Assembly: GCA_035517775.1 (NCBI GenBank)
Contig: DATIYF010000039.1
Span: 1-29,438 of the forward strand
Origin: DATIYF01 sp035517775
GTDB taxonomy: Bacteria > Acidobacteriota > Terriglobia > Terriglobales > Acidobacteriaceae
DNA length: 29,438 nt
Direction of reading: 5' to 3'
The notes under the pieces were generated by a model. It did no database searches, was not told the origin of the DNA, and saw nothing but the letters and a program-made list of their open reading frames with translations. A program made the translations under genes and the position numbers. Below, piece after piece: positions 14,392 to 22,321 of the stretch. Each line of letters opens with the position of its first letter. The stretch's first letter is position 1.

Positions 14392-15771
14392 TTACCTTCT
14401 GCGCCACCATACGGCCACACCGCCGATCACCACCAGCAAGGGCAGAAGGATCTGGCTGGTCGTGCGTACCCAAACCATTTGCGCCTGGGTCATGGTGACG
14501 CGACGGTCCTCGGGAGTTTTGGGGCGGATGGAAATCAGGTCTTCGTCGGAAGAGAGCCAGTTCACCGTGTTCAGGGCGAGATCGCTGTTGCCATTGAAAT
14601 TGATAAAGGAATTGGCGGCCCACAGCGAACTGCCCACCACCACGAAGCGGCCCTGCGAGTTCTGCTGGCCGGTGTTATAGGTGCCCGCGGCCGCCAGGGT
14701 CAACGGACCTTTCTGGTTTTTGGGGTCGTTGACGTTTACCTCGGGAGAGCTCAGGTTGGTGGTCGCCAAGCTCGAGTTGGAAGAACTGAACAGCTTTTCG
14801 ACCGTGGTCTTGCTGCCATTGCTGACGTCGAGCGAGCGCGACAGCGGGAAGCCGGTGGCGGTTCCTTTGATGTCATCCACGATGGGATGGGTATCGTAGT
14901 GCGTCACCAGCGCGACCTGCGGGCCCAGGCCGACGAGCTGCCCCATGGGGTTCAGATCGAGGATGAGGTTCTTATCCATGGTGACGCCCCAGGTCTTGAG
15001 CATGGCATCGAGCTGATCGTTGCCGGCGATGCCTTGCCGGGTGCCGCCGCTCAGCGGCGGATCGAGCATGAACAGGGCGCGCCCGCCGGCTTCGACGTAT
15101 TTCTGGATGGCATCTACCTCGGGCTGCTGGTAGTCGCTGCCCGGGCCGCCCACCACCAGCACGGTGCACTCCGCCGGGACCTCGGCCTTTTCCAGCAGGC
15201 TGATGGATTTGGTCTCGTACTCGTCTTTGCCCAGCAGATCGTTGAAGCGCGAGTAGCCGTTGCGGCTGCTGTCATCAATCTGGTGCTCGCCGCTGCCGGT
15301 CACGAAGCACACGGTGCGGGTGTTGTTTTTGATATCGCGGATAAAGGCGCCGGTGATGCCCTCTTCGTCGAAGCTCTTGGCCTCTTCGTGCTTGTGCCCG
15401 ATCTGGACGACGGCGGTGCCGTAGTTCTTGATGCCAGCGGCACGCGCGAGCTGCGGCTGCTTATCAGGGTCCACGTACTCCACATGCACCTTGTGCGAAA
15501 GGTTGGCGTATTCGTCGAGCAGGTCCTTGGCCTGGCGGAAGTGCGTGGACTGGTCGTAGTAGGTAATGGTGGCGGCCTGGTTCAATCCCTTGACGATCTT
15601 GGCGGTCTGCTCGGAGAGGCTGTAGCGCTTGTTGGCGGTGCCGTCATAGGACTTGTTGTAGCGCTCGGCGAGCACGTTGGCCACGGTCACAATCGCCAGC
15701 ACCACCAGGATGTACACCGCGGCATAAGCTGCGTACTTGGTTTGCCGCGCGGTCAGCAGGCGGGTATTCAC
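14392..15771 (-). CDS. GldG-like ABC auxiliary protein
   Basis: The 459-residue product has a membrane segment near the N-terminus (13-34, AYAAVYILVVLAIVTVANVL), a large periplasmic domain of the ABC_transp_aux/GldG type (ITYYDQSTHFRQAKDLLDEY, GITGAFIRDIKNNTRTVCFV then TGSGEH, YVEAGGRALFMLDPP), and a C-terminal membrane helix ending VWWRRR. I chose GTG 15771, because its G is also the last base of the permease TAG stop (TAGTG) and the conserved sequence begins there; the longer frame to 15981 only reads the permease gene in another frame. The protein is thought to act with the ATPase and permease. Confidence 0.88.
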   Translation of the reverse strand: MNTRLLTARQTKYAAYAAVYILVVLAIVTVANVLAERYNKSYDGTANKRYSLSEQTAKIVKGLNQAATITYYDQSTHFRQAKDLLDEYANLSHKVHVEYVDPDKQPQLARAAGIKNYGTAVVQIGHKHEEAKSFDEEGITGAFIRDIKNNTRTVCFVTGSGEHQIDDSSRNGYSRFNDLLGKDEYETKSISLLEKAEVPAECTVLVVGGPGSDYQQPEVDAIQKYVEAGGRALFMLDPPLSGGTRQGIAGNDQLDAMLKTWGVTMDKNLILDLNPMGQLVGLGPQVALVTHYDTHPIVDDIKGTATGFPLSRSLDVSNGSKTTVEKLFSSSNSSLATTNLSSPEVNVNDPKNQKGPLTLAAAGTYNTGQQNSQGRFVVVGSSLWAANSFINFNGNSDLALNTVNWLSSDEDLISIRPKTPEDRRVTMTQAQMVWVRTTSQILLPLLVVIGGVAVWWRRR

Positions 15772-16538
15772 TACGACCTCCAGCGCAACGATTCCATGGA
15801 GCGGGTGGTGAAGAACAGCCCCAGGAAAATCAGAGTCAGGTAAAACACCGCGTCCTTGGAATTGATCACGCCTCGGGCGAAAGACTCGAAGTGGGTGATC
15901 ACTGACATGTAAGAGAGCACCACGGCCCAGGTGGCAGTCTCGTATCCGCCGACCCATCCCACCACCCAGAGAAGCAGGCACACGCCAAAGGTGGTGGCGC
16001 CGGCGATGATCTGGTTCTTGGTCAGCGTGGAAATGAAGGTGCCCACCGCCAGCAGGCCGCCCGCCTGCAGCAGCAGGCCCAAATAGCCGATGGCCAGCGG
16101 CTTCCAGTCAGGATTGCCGTAGCGGAACAGGAAGGCGAAGTTGATCGCCGTGAAAAACAGCATGCAGCCGTAGAGCGCCACCGCCGCCAGCCACTTGCCG
16201 AGGATGATTTCCACATCGCGCACCGGGGAGGTGGCCAGCAGCTCGATGGTTCCGGTGCGTTTTTCCTCAGCGAACAGCCGCATGGTGATGATCGGGATGA
16301 AGAACAGGCCGGTCACGCTGATGTTCGTAAGCAAGGGACGGATGATCTGCTCGTTGATGTTCATGGGGAACGTCTGGCCGCGCATCTGCGACTCGATGCC
16401 CATGAAAACGAAATATCCCAGGGCATTCCAGAAGAAAAAGCCGAAGATCAAGGCGAACATGGTGAGCAGCAGGTAGGCGATCGGAGAAACGAAATAGCTG
16501 CGCAGTTCCTTGCGAAAGATGATCCAGACATTTCTCAT
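15771..16538 (-). CDS. ABC-2 type permease, GldF-like
   Basis: The 255-residue protein has six hydrophobic segments and the ABC-2 signature MRLFAEEKRTGTIELLATSP (about 86-105) between the second and third, the coupling region that contacts the ATPase. The start MRNVWIIFRKELRSYFVSPI is typical of GldF and NosY-like permeases. Its ATG overlaps the ATPase stop by four bases (ATGA), and its own stop shares a base with the next gene's GTG. The substrate is unknown; in Bacteroidota related proteins serve gliding motility, but that role is not assured here. Confidence 0.9.
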   Translation of the reverse strand: MRNVWIIFRKELRSYFVSPIAYLLLTMFALIFGFFFWNALGYFVFMGIESQMRGQTFPMNINEQIIRPLLTNISVTGLFFIPIITMRLFAEEKRTGTIELLATSPVRDVEIILGKWLAAVALYGCMLFFTAINFAFLFRYGNPDWKPLAIGYLGLLLQAGGLLAVGTFISTLTKNQIIAGATTFGVCLLLWVVGWVGGYETATWAVVLSYMSVITHFESFARGVINSKDAVFYLTLIFLGLFFTTRSMESLRWRS

Positions 16539-17533
16539 TTTTTAGGTTCTCCCGCCATGACTTCTTCCAGCTCGGGCGGCGGAGGCGGCGCATCGGCTTC
16601 GGTGAGCTGCAAAAAGATCTCTTCCAGGCTCATGGCGGCCGGCCGCAGTTCGTTCAGCTCCCACCCCGCCTGCACGACGGCGCGGGCAACATCGCCGCGG
16701 ACAAAACCGGCCGCGCTTTCGATTTCGAAAATGCTGCCGCTGCCGCAGTTCTCCTTGAACGCGACACTTCCCACGCCTGAAACCTGGCGCAGGCGTTGCT
16801 GCGCCTTCTCCACGTCGAGGCTGCCGTTGCGGCTGGCGATCTCCACCAGAAGCGTTTCAGCGCCCCGGGCCCGGCTCTGCAGATTGTGCACGGAATCGGT
16901 GGCCACCAGCTTGCCGCGGTTGATGATGATGACCTTCTGGCAGGTCTGCTCGACCTCGGGCAGAATGTGCGTGCTCAGAATGATGGTGTGGTCGCCCGCC
17001 AGGCTCTTAATGAGGTCGCGAGTTTCGTTGATCTGCTTGGGATCAAGGCCGGCGGTCGGCTCATCAAGAATGAGCACCGCCGGGTTGTGAATAATGGCCT
17101 GCGCCAGCCCAACCCGCTGGCGATAGCCCTTCGAGAGCTTGCCGAGAATTTTCTTTTTCACGTCGGCGATGGCGCAGCGCTCGCAAACAAAGTCCACGCG
17201 GCGGCGCAACTCGTCACCCGAAAGCCCCTTCAGCCGGCCCACAAAGGTCAGGTATTCGGCGGTATCCATCTCTGGATACAGTGGAGGGGTTTCAGGAAGG
17301 TACCCGATGCGTTTTTTTACCTCGAGGGGCTGCTCCAGCACGTCGAAATCGGCCACCCGCGCCGTGCCAGAACTGGGCGGCAGAAAGCAGGTAAGCATGC
17401 GCATGGTGGTCGTCTTGCCCGCGCCGTTAGGGCCGAGAAAGCCGACGATCTCGCCTTTCTGCACTTCGAAAGAAATGTGGTCCACGGCAGTGGTGTGGGC
17501 ATACCTCTTGGTGAGCTCTTTAACTTGGATCAT
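16535..17533 (-). CDS. ABC transporter ATPase of the Gld-like operon
   Basis: The 332-residue protein has Walker A GPNGAGKTTT (34-43), the Q-loop region YLPETPPLYPEM, signature LSKGYRQRVGLAQAI, Walker B VLILDEPTAGLDP and the H-loop STHILPEVE. All ATPase residues are present. The C-terminal 110 residues form the extra domain seen in ABC-2 exporter ATPases, ending in a Pro-rich segment. It is the first gene of a four-gene unit (ATPase, permease, GldG-like, DUF4340) and energises the complex from the cytoplasm. A promoter lies about 77-106 bases upstream of its ATG. Confidence 0.93.
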   Translation of the reverse strand: MIQVKELTKRYAHTTAVDHISFEVQKGEIVGFLGPNGAGKTTTMRMLTCFLPPSSGTARVADFDVLEQPLEVKKRIGYLPETPPLYPEMDTAEYLTFVGRLKGLSGDELRRRVDFVCERCAIADVKKKILGKLSKGYRQRVGLAQAIIHNPAVLILDEPTAGLDPKQINETRDLIKSLAGDHTIILSTHILPEVEQTCQKVIIINRGKLVATDSVHNLQSRARGAETLLVEIASRNGSLDVEKAQQRLRQVSGVGSVAFKENCGSGSIFEIESAAGFVRGDVARAVVQAGWELNELRPAAMSLEEIFLQLTEADAPPPPPELEEVMAGEPKK

Positions 17534-17609
17534 GAGAGTTCTGGCGGAGAACAGGATGTTGAACGATCGCGGACTTCATGAGGCCGGCGTCCATCAACGA
17601 ACGGAGTTT

Positions 17610-17639
17610 ATAGTAAGAACTTTACCGTATGCCTGTCAA
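17610..17639 (-). promoter_or_regulatory. Promoter of the Gld-like ABC operon
   Basis: On the minus strand TTGACA (17639-17634) and TACTAT (17615-17610) are separated by 18 bases. The predicted start is near 17603, leaving a leader of about 70 bases before the ATG at 17533. Confidence 0.55.
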
Positions 17640-17670
17640 ATTGCCTCGTGCCACGACCTAACGGCTGTAC

Positions 17671-17709
17671 CTGACTTGTCAGGGGCGCGAATTGAATTTG
17701 GCGCCCCTG
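17671..17709 (+). promoter_or_regulatory. Two overlapping hairpins upstream of the small conserved gene
   Basis: CTGAC-TT-GTCAG (17671-17682) is a small hairpin. CAGGGGCGC (17680-17688) and GCGCCCCTG (17701-17709) form a perfect 9-bp stem with a 12-base loop. The two share bases 17680-17682, so they compete. They end 27 bases before the ribosome site of the gene at 17747. There is no T-run after the large stem. Confidence 0.4.
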
Positions 17710-17746
17710 CATGTGAAAATTGAGTGTTTGTCCCTGGAGGCAACAT

Positions 17747-17992
17747 ATGGCCGAACCAACCTACGAAGAGCTGAAGGCGCGCCTGGCTGATCTGGAAAAA
17801 CAGCAGGGGACGCGCCGCAGCGGCAGCCTGGAGTTCCGTGTTGGAGAGAAGGGTGGAGTCAGCGTTTATGGCCTGGGCCGCTTTCCGGTGACGCTTTACT
17901 ACGAGCAGTGGATTCGGCTGCTCGACTCTGCCGACCGCCTGCGCGAATTTCTGGAAGAGAACAAGGCCAAGCTGAAGTTGAAGGGGCAATAG
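17747..17992 (+). CDS. Small conserved protein of unknown function
   Basis: This 81-residue protein begins with a coiled-coil-like segment (YEELKARLADLEKQQ), then a conserved core EKGGVSVYGLGRFPVTLYYE (about 34-53), then a helix QWIRLLDSADRLREFLEENK. I recognise the GVSVYGLGRFPVTLY core from small proteins in several phyla and in phages, none with a known role as far as I know. I chose ATG 17747, with GGAGG six bases upstream, over an earlier start at 17720. It is a single gene, divergent from the ABC operon. Confidence 0.75.
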   Translation: MAEPTYEELKARLADLEKQQGTRRSGSLEFRVGEKGGVSVYGLGRFPVTLYYEQWIRLLDSADRLREFLEENKAKLKLKGQ

Positions 17993-18091
17993 CGGCGGCA
18001 GTTCTCAGCCCAGGACTCCAAACAATGTCTGGCCCGGCCATTCTCTGGCATTCTTAGTTGTCAGTTTCCAGATCTCAGTTCTCACGCCGGT

Positions 18092-19357
18092 TTAAGCGCA
18101 CTGGCGCAACACCAGGGCGGAGTTCTTCGAACCGAAGGCGATGCAGTTGCACACCGCGTGTTCGATGGGATGACGGCGGCCGGCGGCGGGCACGTAGTCG
18201 AGATCGCACTCGGGGTCAGGATTTTCGAAATTGATGGTGGGTGGTATCTGGCCAGAGTGCATGGCCACAAGGGTCGCGGCCACGCCCGCTGCCCCGCACG
18301 CTCCCTGCGGATGCCCGATCTGCGACTTCAGCGCTGACATGGGCACCTGCCGCGCCCGTTCTTCTCCGAGTGCCAGTTTCAGCGCGCGGGTTTCAATGCG
18401 GTCGTTCAGCTGGGTGGAAGTGCCGTGCAGGTTCACGTAGTCCACGCCGGCGGGGGTGATGCCGGCTTCCTTCATGGCCAGGGTGATGGCGCGCGCCGGC
18501 TCTTCGCCGCACTCCTGCAGGCGGACGCGGTGAAAGGCCTCGCAGGTCGAGCCGTAGCCGCAGATTTCCGCCAGAACGTTTGCCCCGCGGGCGCGGGCAT
18601 GTTTGTACTCCTCGAGCACGAACATCCAGGCGCCCTCGGCCAGCACAAAGCCATCGCGATCGCGGTTAAAGGGTCGCGAACCTCGCTCCGGAGCGTGATT
18701 CCAGGATCCGGTCAGAATCTTCATCAGGATGAAGCCCTTGACGATTCCGAGGGCGATGGGGGCATCGGCGCCGCCGCTCAAGGCCAGGTCGAGCCTGCCG
18801 GATTGGATCTGCCGCATGGCATAGCCCAGCGCGTCGGTAGATGAAGTGCAACCGGTGGTGATCACGTGGCTCGGCCCACGCAGGCCGAAGCGTACGCTGA
18901 GTTCGCTGGAGAGCGTTCCCATAACCCCGGTGGGCACGCAGAACAAACTCATCTGTTTGTATTGTTGGTGGAAAAACAGCCGGTATTGTTCTTCGGTGAA
19001 CTCCTGTGAGCCGCCGCCCGAGCCCAGAATCACCCCCATACGCCGCTTTTCGCTCAGGGGAAGGGAATTGGCCTCAATGCCAGCTTCGCGTAGAGCTTCT
19101 GTCGCCGCAGCCAGGCCGAGGGGAAGCACACGCGAGACATGTTTGCGCTCGCGCTTCTCCACCCACGCCAGCTCGTCGAAGCCGCACACCTCGCCGGCAA
19201 TCTGCACGGGAATCTCGGAAGCATCAAAGCGTGAGATTCGCCGCACACCGCTGCGCCCGGCCAGCGCTCCCTGAGCAAAAGCGGCGTTGCCCACGCCATT
19301 GGGGCTGACCGCTCCCATGCCGGTGATGACAACGCGTCTTTTCTGCCTTTCTGACAT
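18092..19357 (-). CDS. Beta-ketoacyl-ACP synthase, FabF-like
   Basis: The 421-residue protein is a condensing enzyme that joins an acyl group to malonyl-ACP by decarboxylation. It has RRVVITGMGAVSPNG at the start, the nucleophile Cys170 in TTGCTSSTDA, His311 in NLHGTSTQLND and His349 in KSQIGHPQGACGAAG, so the Cys-His-His triad is complete. Length fits KAS II. I chose ATG 19357, where the family homology starts; a longer frame from 19420 adds 21 unconserved residues. No strong ribosome site is visible. No acyl carrier protein, ketoreductase or other fatty-acid gene is adjacent, so it may act in a special acyl chain or polyketide-like route. Confidence 0.9.
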   Translation of the reverse strand: MSERQKRRVVITGMGAVSPNGVGNAAFAQGALAGRSGVRRISRFDASEIPVQIAGEVCGFDELAWVEKRERKHVSRVLPLGLAAATEALREAGIEANSLPLSEKRRMGVILGSGGGSQEFTEEQYRLFFHQQYKQMSLFCVPTGVMGTLSSELSVRFGLRGPSHVITTGCTSSTDALGYAMRQIQSGRLDLALSGGADAPIALGIVKGFILMKILTGSWNHAPERGSRPFNRDRDGFVLAEGAWMFVLEEYKHARARGANVLAEICGYGSTCEAFHRVRLQECGEEPARAITLAMKEAGITPAGVDYVNLHGTSTQLNDRIETRALKLALGEERARQVPMSALKSQIGHPQGACGAAGVAATLVAMHSGQIPPTINFENPDPECDLDYVPAAGRRHPIEHAVCNCIAFGSKNSALVLRQCA

Positions 19358-19606
19358 GTGCCGAACTGGTGCGTTAGATGCTAGCCTACACCGCGCCGTC
19401 CAGGCCAGCCCCGTCACCATTTTGTCAATCCGGTCAGCGGTATTCCCTAACTGATACCTCCGATTGGCGTTTCAGGTTGACACCGCAGATGATTCAAGCG
19501 AAACTCCGACTATAGGTACAAGCGGCAGTGAAGATTTTTTCCGCCCGCGCCAAAGTGCGGCCGGGAAGGTGTAATTGCCGGTTGGTTTCTATTACGGCTC
19601 GGTTAG

Positions 19607-21247
19607 ATGGCTCCGCGTCCTATGGTATGGCCCGATCCTGCCGATCCCGGGCGGTCAGCGGATGCTCCGCTTTCCTCGGGTGCAGCCCCTCGCCAGCAGC
19701 GGGACAATAAAATTCCGCCGGAGTATATCGCCGATCTGCTGGCGCGAGGCGGTTGGGATGCTCCCACTTCCGTTACGGCGCTAGCCTCAAGGCTCACCCA
19801 TATTGCCGAGCAAGCCTGCCTGGCCATTCCTGCAACCGGATCGGCCATTGCGCTGAAAAGCGGCCCGGAGTTCATCTGCCGCGCCAGTTATGGGGCCAAC
19901 GCACCGCCTCCCGAGACGCGGCTGCGCGCGGAGTCGGGGCTTTCGGGCACTTGCGTGCGCGAGAAAGCCGCGCAGCGTTGTGACGACGCCGAGACTGACC
20001 CGCGGGTAGATCCGGTGGCCAGCCGTCAGCTGGGAGTGCGCTCACTGCTGGTTCTGCCCTTGATGCGGGGAGAGGAGCTGCTGGGAATCTTCGAGGTCTT
20101 CTCGCCGCACCCGCACGCCTTCAGCGCTCGCGACCTGGAGACGCTGAAAAGCCTGGGCGGCCGCGTGGTCGAGGAACTGACGCCGCCGGCTAAGGCGCCG
20201 GCTGCCGCGCCGTCGCGGGAAACGGGGGCAATTGCACCGACAATTCCGGCGGCTGCGCCAGTACGGCCGGCTGCGCAAGAACCAAAGCCGCTTCCTCACG
20301 CACCGGCTAAGCCCCCTGCGGCGGCGGCTCGGCCTCCGGTTTCGCCTGCTCCCCTGCCGGCGCCTGCGAAACAGGAGCCTCCGAAGCCGACCGCTACAAA
20401 GACCGAAACGGCCAAGACCGCGACGGCCGCTGCCCCCATCCCCGCGCCCCAGCCCCCACCGCCAAATTTGCCATCGCCGCCAGAGGCGTCATGGGTCAGC
20501 CCGGTCTTGGCGCCCAAGCCGCAGCCTGAGCGCCCGCGCGACCGCACCACGGGAATACTCATCCTGGCGGTGATCGCCCTGGCCGTCCTGCTGGGCTGGA
20601 TGATCGGGCACTTCGGCTGGCAGCACGAATCCGACAGCAAAGCGGCAGAGGGCGCCCCAGCGGCGACCTCGCATTCCGGCGGTCAGCCGCAGGCGAGTTC
20701 CACCGTGGCAGCAAAACCTTCCGCAGCAGATGGTGCGCCGATCAGCTCTGCCCCGCCACCTTCCCCCGCGCCGCAGAAGACTGAAACCCCGAAGCCCCCC
20801 GTGGCGCCGCCTGCTTCGCCCGCCGCTAAGCGTGGAAGCACCGCCGATAGCGGCGGCTTGACCGTCTATCAGGAAGGGAAAGTCATCTTCGAGCAGAAAT
20901 CGTCGCCAGCCGGAGAGTCGGCCAACCCGCAGGCGACTGGAACGGCCTCGTTAAGTCCGGTGCTTTCCTCTGAGATGGCAGGGGCATACCTGATCCAGCG
21001 GGTCGAGCCCATTTATCCTGAAGCGGCGCGGAAGCAGCATATCCAGGGATCGGTGGTGCTCGAGGTATGGGTGGGCAAAGACGGTCTGGTTGAGAAACTG
21101 CGCCCGGTCAGCGGAAATAGCGCCCTGTTGGATGCAGCAGTGGATGCGGTGCGGCAGTGGCGCTTCCGTCCCTATGCTCCCCAGGGGCACGCGGTGGCAT
21201 TCAGCACGCACCTGGGCGTGAATTTTGTCCTGCAGGATAAGCCGTGA
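19607..21247 (+). CDS. GAF-transmembrane-TonB fusion protein
   Basis: The 546-residue protein joins three parts. Residues about 55-192 resemble a GAF domain (GLSGTCVREK, LGVRSLLVLPLMRGEELLGI, then FEVFS and the helix SARDLETLKSLGGRVVEEL). Next come a Pro/Ala-rich linker (193-312), one membrane segment (about 314-333, GILILAVIALAVLLGWMIG), a second Pro/Ser linker, and a TonB C-terminal domain (460-546, RVEPIYPEAARKQHIQGSVV, VDAVRQWRFRPY). In ordinary TonB the membrane anchor is at the extreme N-terminus; here a cytoplasmic sensory domain is added. It may couple a cytoplasmic signal to TonB-like action or be a TonB-like scaffold. No ExbB/ExbD genes are near. Confidence 0.88.
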   Translation: MAPRPMVWPDPADPGRSADAPLSSGAAPRQQRDNKIPPEYIADLLARGGWDAPTSVTALASRLTHIAEQACLAIPATGSAIALKSGPEFICRASYGANAPPPETRLRAESGLSGTCVREKAAQRCDDAETDPRVDPVASRQLGVRSLLVLPLMRGEELLGIFEVFSPHPHAFSARDLETLKSLGGRVVEELTPPAKAPAAAPSRETGAIAPTIPAAAPVRPAAQEPKPLPHAPAKPPAAAARPPVSPAPLPAPAKQEPPKPTATKTETAKTATAAAPIPAPQPPPPNLPSPPEASWVSPVLAPKPQPERPRDRTTGILILAVIALAVLLGWMIGHFGWQHESDSKAAEGAPAATSHSGGQPQASSTVAAKPSAADGAPISSAPPPSPAPQKTETPKPPVAPPASPAAKRGSTADSGGLTVYQEGKVIFEQKSSPAGESANPQATGTASLSPVLSSEMAGAYLIQRVEPIYPEAARKQHIQGSVVLEVWVGKDGLVEKLRPVSGNSALLDAAVDAVRQWRFRPYAPQGHAVAFSTHLGVNFVLQDKP

Positions 21248-21248
21248 C

Positions 21249-22073
21249 CTAGGAGTTGGCCAACTCTTTGGCCCGCTGCACAGCTTTGACCACGGCTTTG
21301 ATCAGCGTGACTCGCAGCTTGCCTTCCTCCAGCTCCATGATGCCGTCAATGGTGCAGCCAGCGGGGGTGGTGACGGCATCCTTGAGCAACGCCGGGTGGT
21401 CGCCGGTCTCGAGAACCACAGTGGCAGCGCCCAGAGTGGTCTGGGCCGCCAGCAGCGTGGCGATGTCGCGCGGCAAGCCGACTTTGACGCCCGCCTCTGC
21501 CAGCGCCTCAAGAATGATGTAGATATACGCGGGCCCGCTGGCGGAAAGGCCAGTGACGGCGTCCATGTGCTTTTCGTCCACCACCACGGTGCGGCCCACC
21601 ACATCGAACAGCGCCCGGGCCAGGTCCACATGGCGGGGCTCGGCAAACTGACCCTTGCTCAAAGCAGTCATGCCGCAGCCCAGCGCGCATGGAGTGTTGG
21701 GCATGGCGCGCACCACGGCAATTTCTTTGCCCAGGGCTTTTTCGATCTGCGCCGTGGGCACCGAAGCCGCCACTGAGATGACGACCTGCCGCCGGGAGAT
21801 TTTGGGGCGAATCTGCGCGATGACTTCCTCTACCACCGGCGGCTTCACGCCGACCAGAATGATATCGGCGTTCTGCACTGCGGCCGCATTGTCGGTGCCA
21901 ACGGGAACACCCCACTGCTTGCTGAGCGTCCGCGCCCGGTCTTCGTGCTGCACGGTAGCCTGAGTGGTCCTGGCCGTGAGCAGCCCTTTTTCGAGCAGCG
22001 CCTTGAGCAGGATGCCGCCAATTTTCCCCGCCCCCAGCACCGCTACTTTTTTGCCTGCCAGATGCGAACCCAT
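21249..22073 (-). CDS. proC: Pyrroline-5-carboxylate reductase
   Basis: This enzyme makes the last step of proline synthesis, reducing pyrroline-5-carboxylate with NAD(P)H. The 274-residue protein has the Rossmann motif KVAVLGAGKIGG (8-19), VVRAMPNTPCALGCGMTAL, the substrate-site region GLSASGPAYIYIILEALAEA then GVKVGLPRDIA, and DAVTTPAGCTIDGIMELEEG near the end. Length is normal. I chose ATG 22073, with GGAGGT four bases upstream, over a longer frame to 22238 with an unconserved 55-residue extension. It converges with the GAF-TonB gene; the two stops are about a base apart. Confidence 0.93.
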   Translation of the reverse strand: MGSHLAGKKVAVLGAGKIGGILLKALLEKGLLTARTTQATVQHEDRARTLSKQWGVPVGTDNAAAVQNADIILVGVKPPVVEEVIAQIRPKISRRQVVISVAASVPTAQIEKALGKEIAVVRAMPNTPCALGCGMTALSKGQFAEPRHVDLARALFDVVGRTVVVDEKHMDAVTGLSASGPAYIYIILEALAEAGVKVGLPRDIATLLAAQTTLGAATVVLETGDHPALLKDAVTTPAGCTIDGIMELEEGKLRVTLIKAVVKAVQRAKELANS

Positions 22074-22321
22074 GGCCACCTCCGAACTCCTCTTCCGCCT
22101 CAGAGAACGCGCTCGCCGAGCGAGAAACCCGCCGTTGATCAAATGGCAACTGTTTGTCAGCCGAAAAGAGGAAAGGGGGCCAGAATAACACAGGGGTTGA
22201 GAGCGAATGGAGCCTGGAGGGAACGTGGCTTGACCCATCGAGGTGGAAAACCTCTCGGTCGGCTTGCGAAAAAACCCAAATTACCCAGTTCCCGGTTCTC
22301 AGGCATGGGTGCTCAGAAGAC

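Noticed and set aside
14479..15843. 454-codon plus-strand frame
   Set aside because: It is antisense to the GldG-like gene, has no family features, and arises from GC-rich codon bias.
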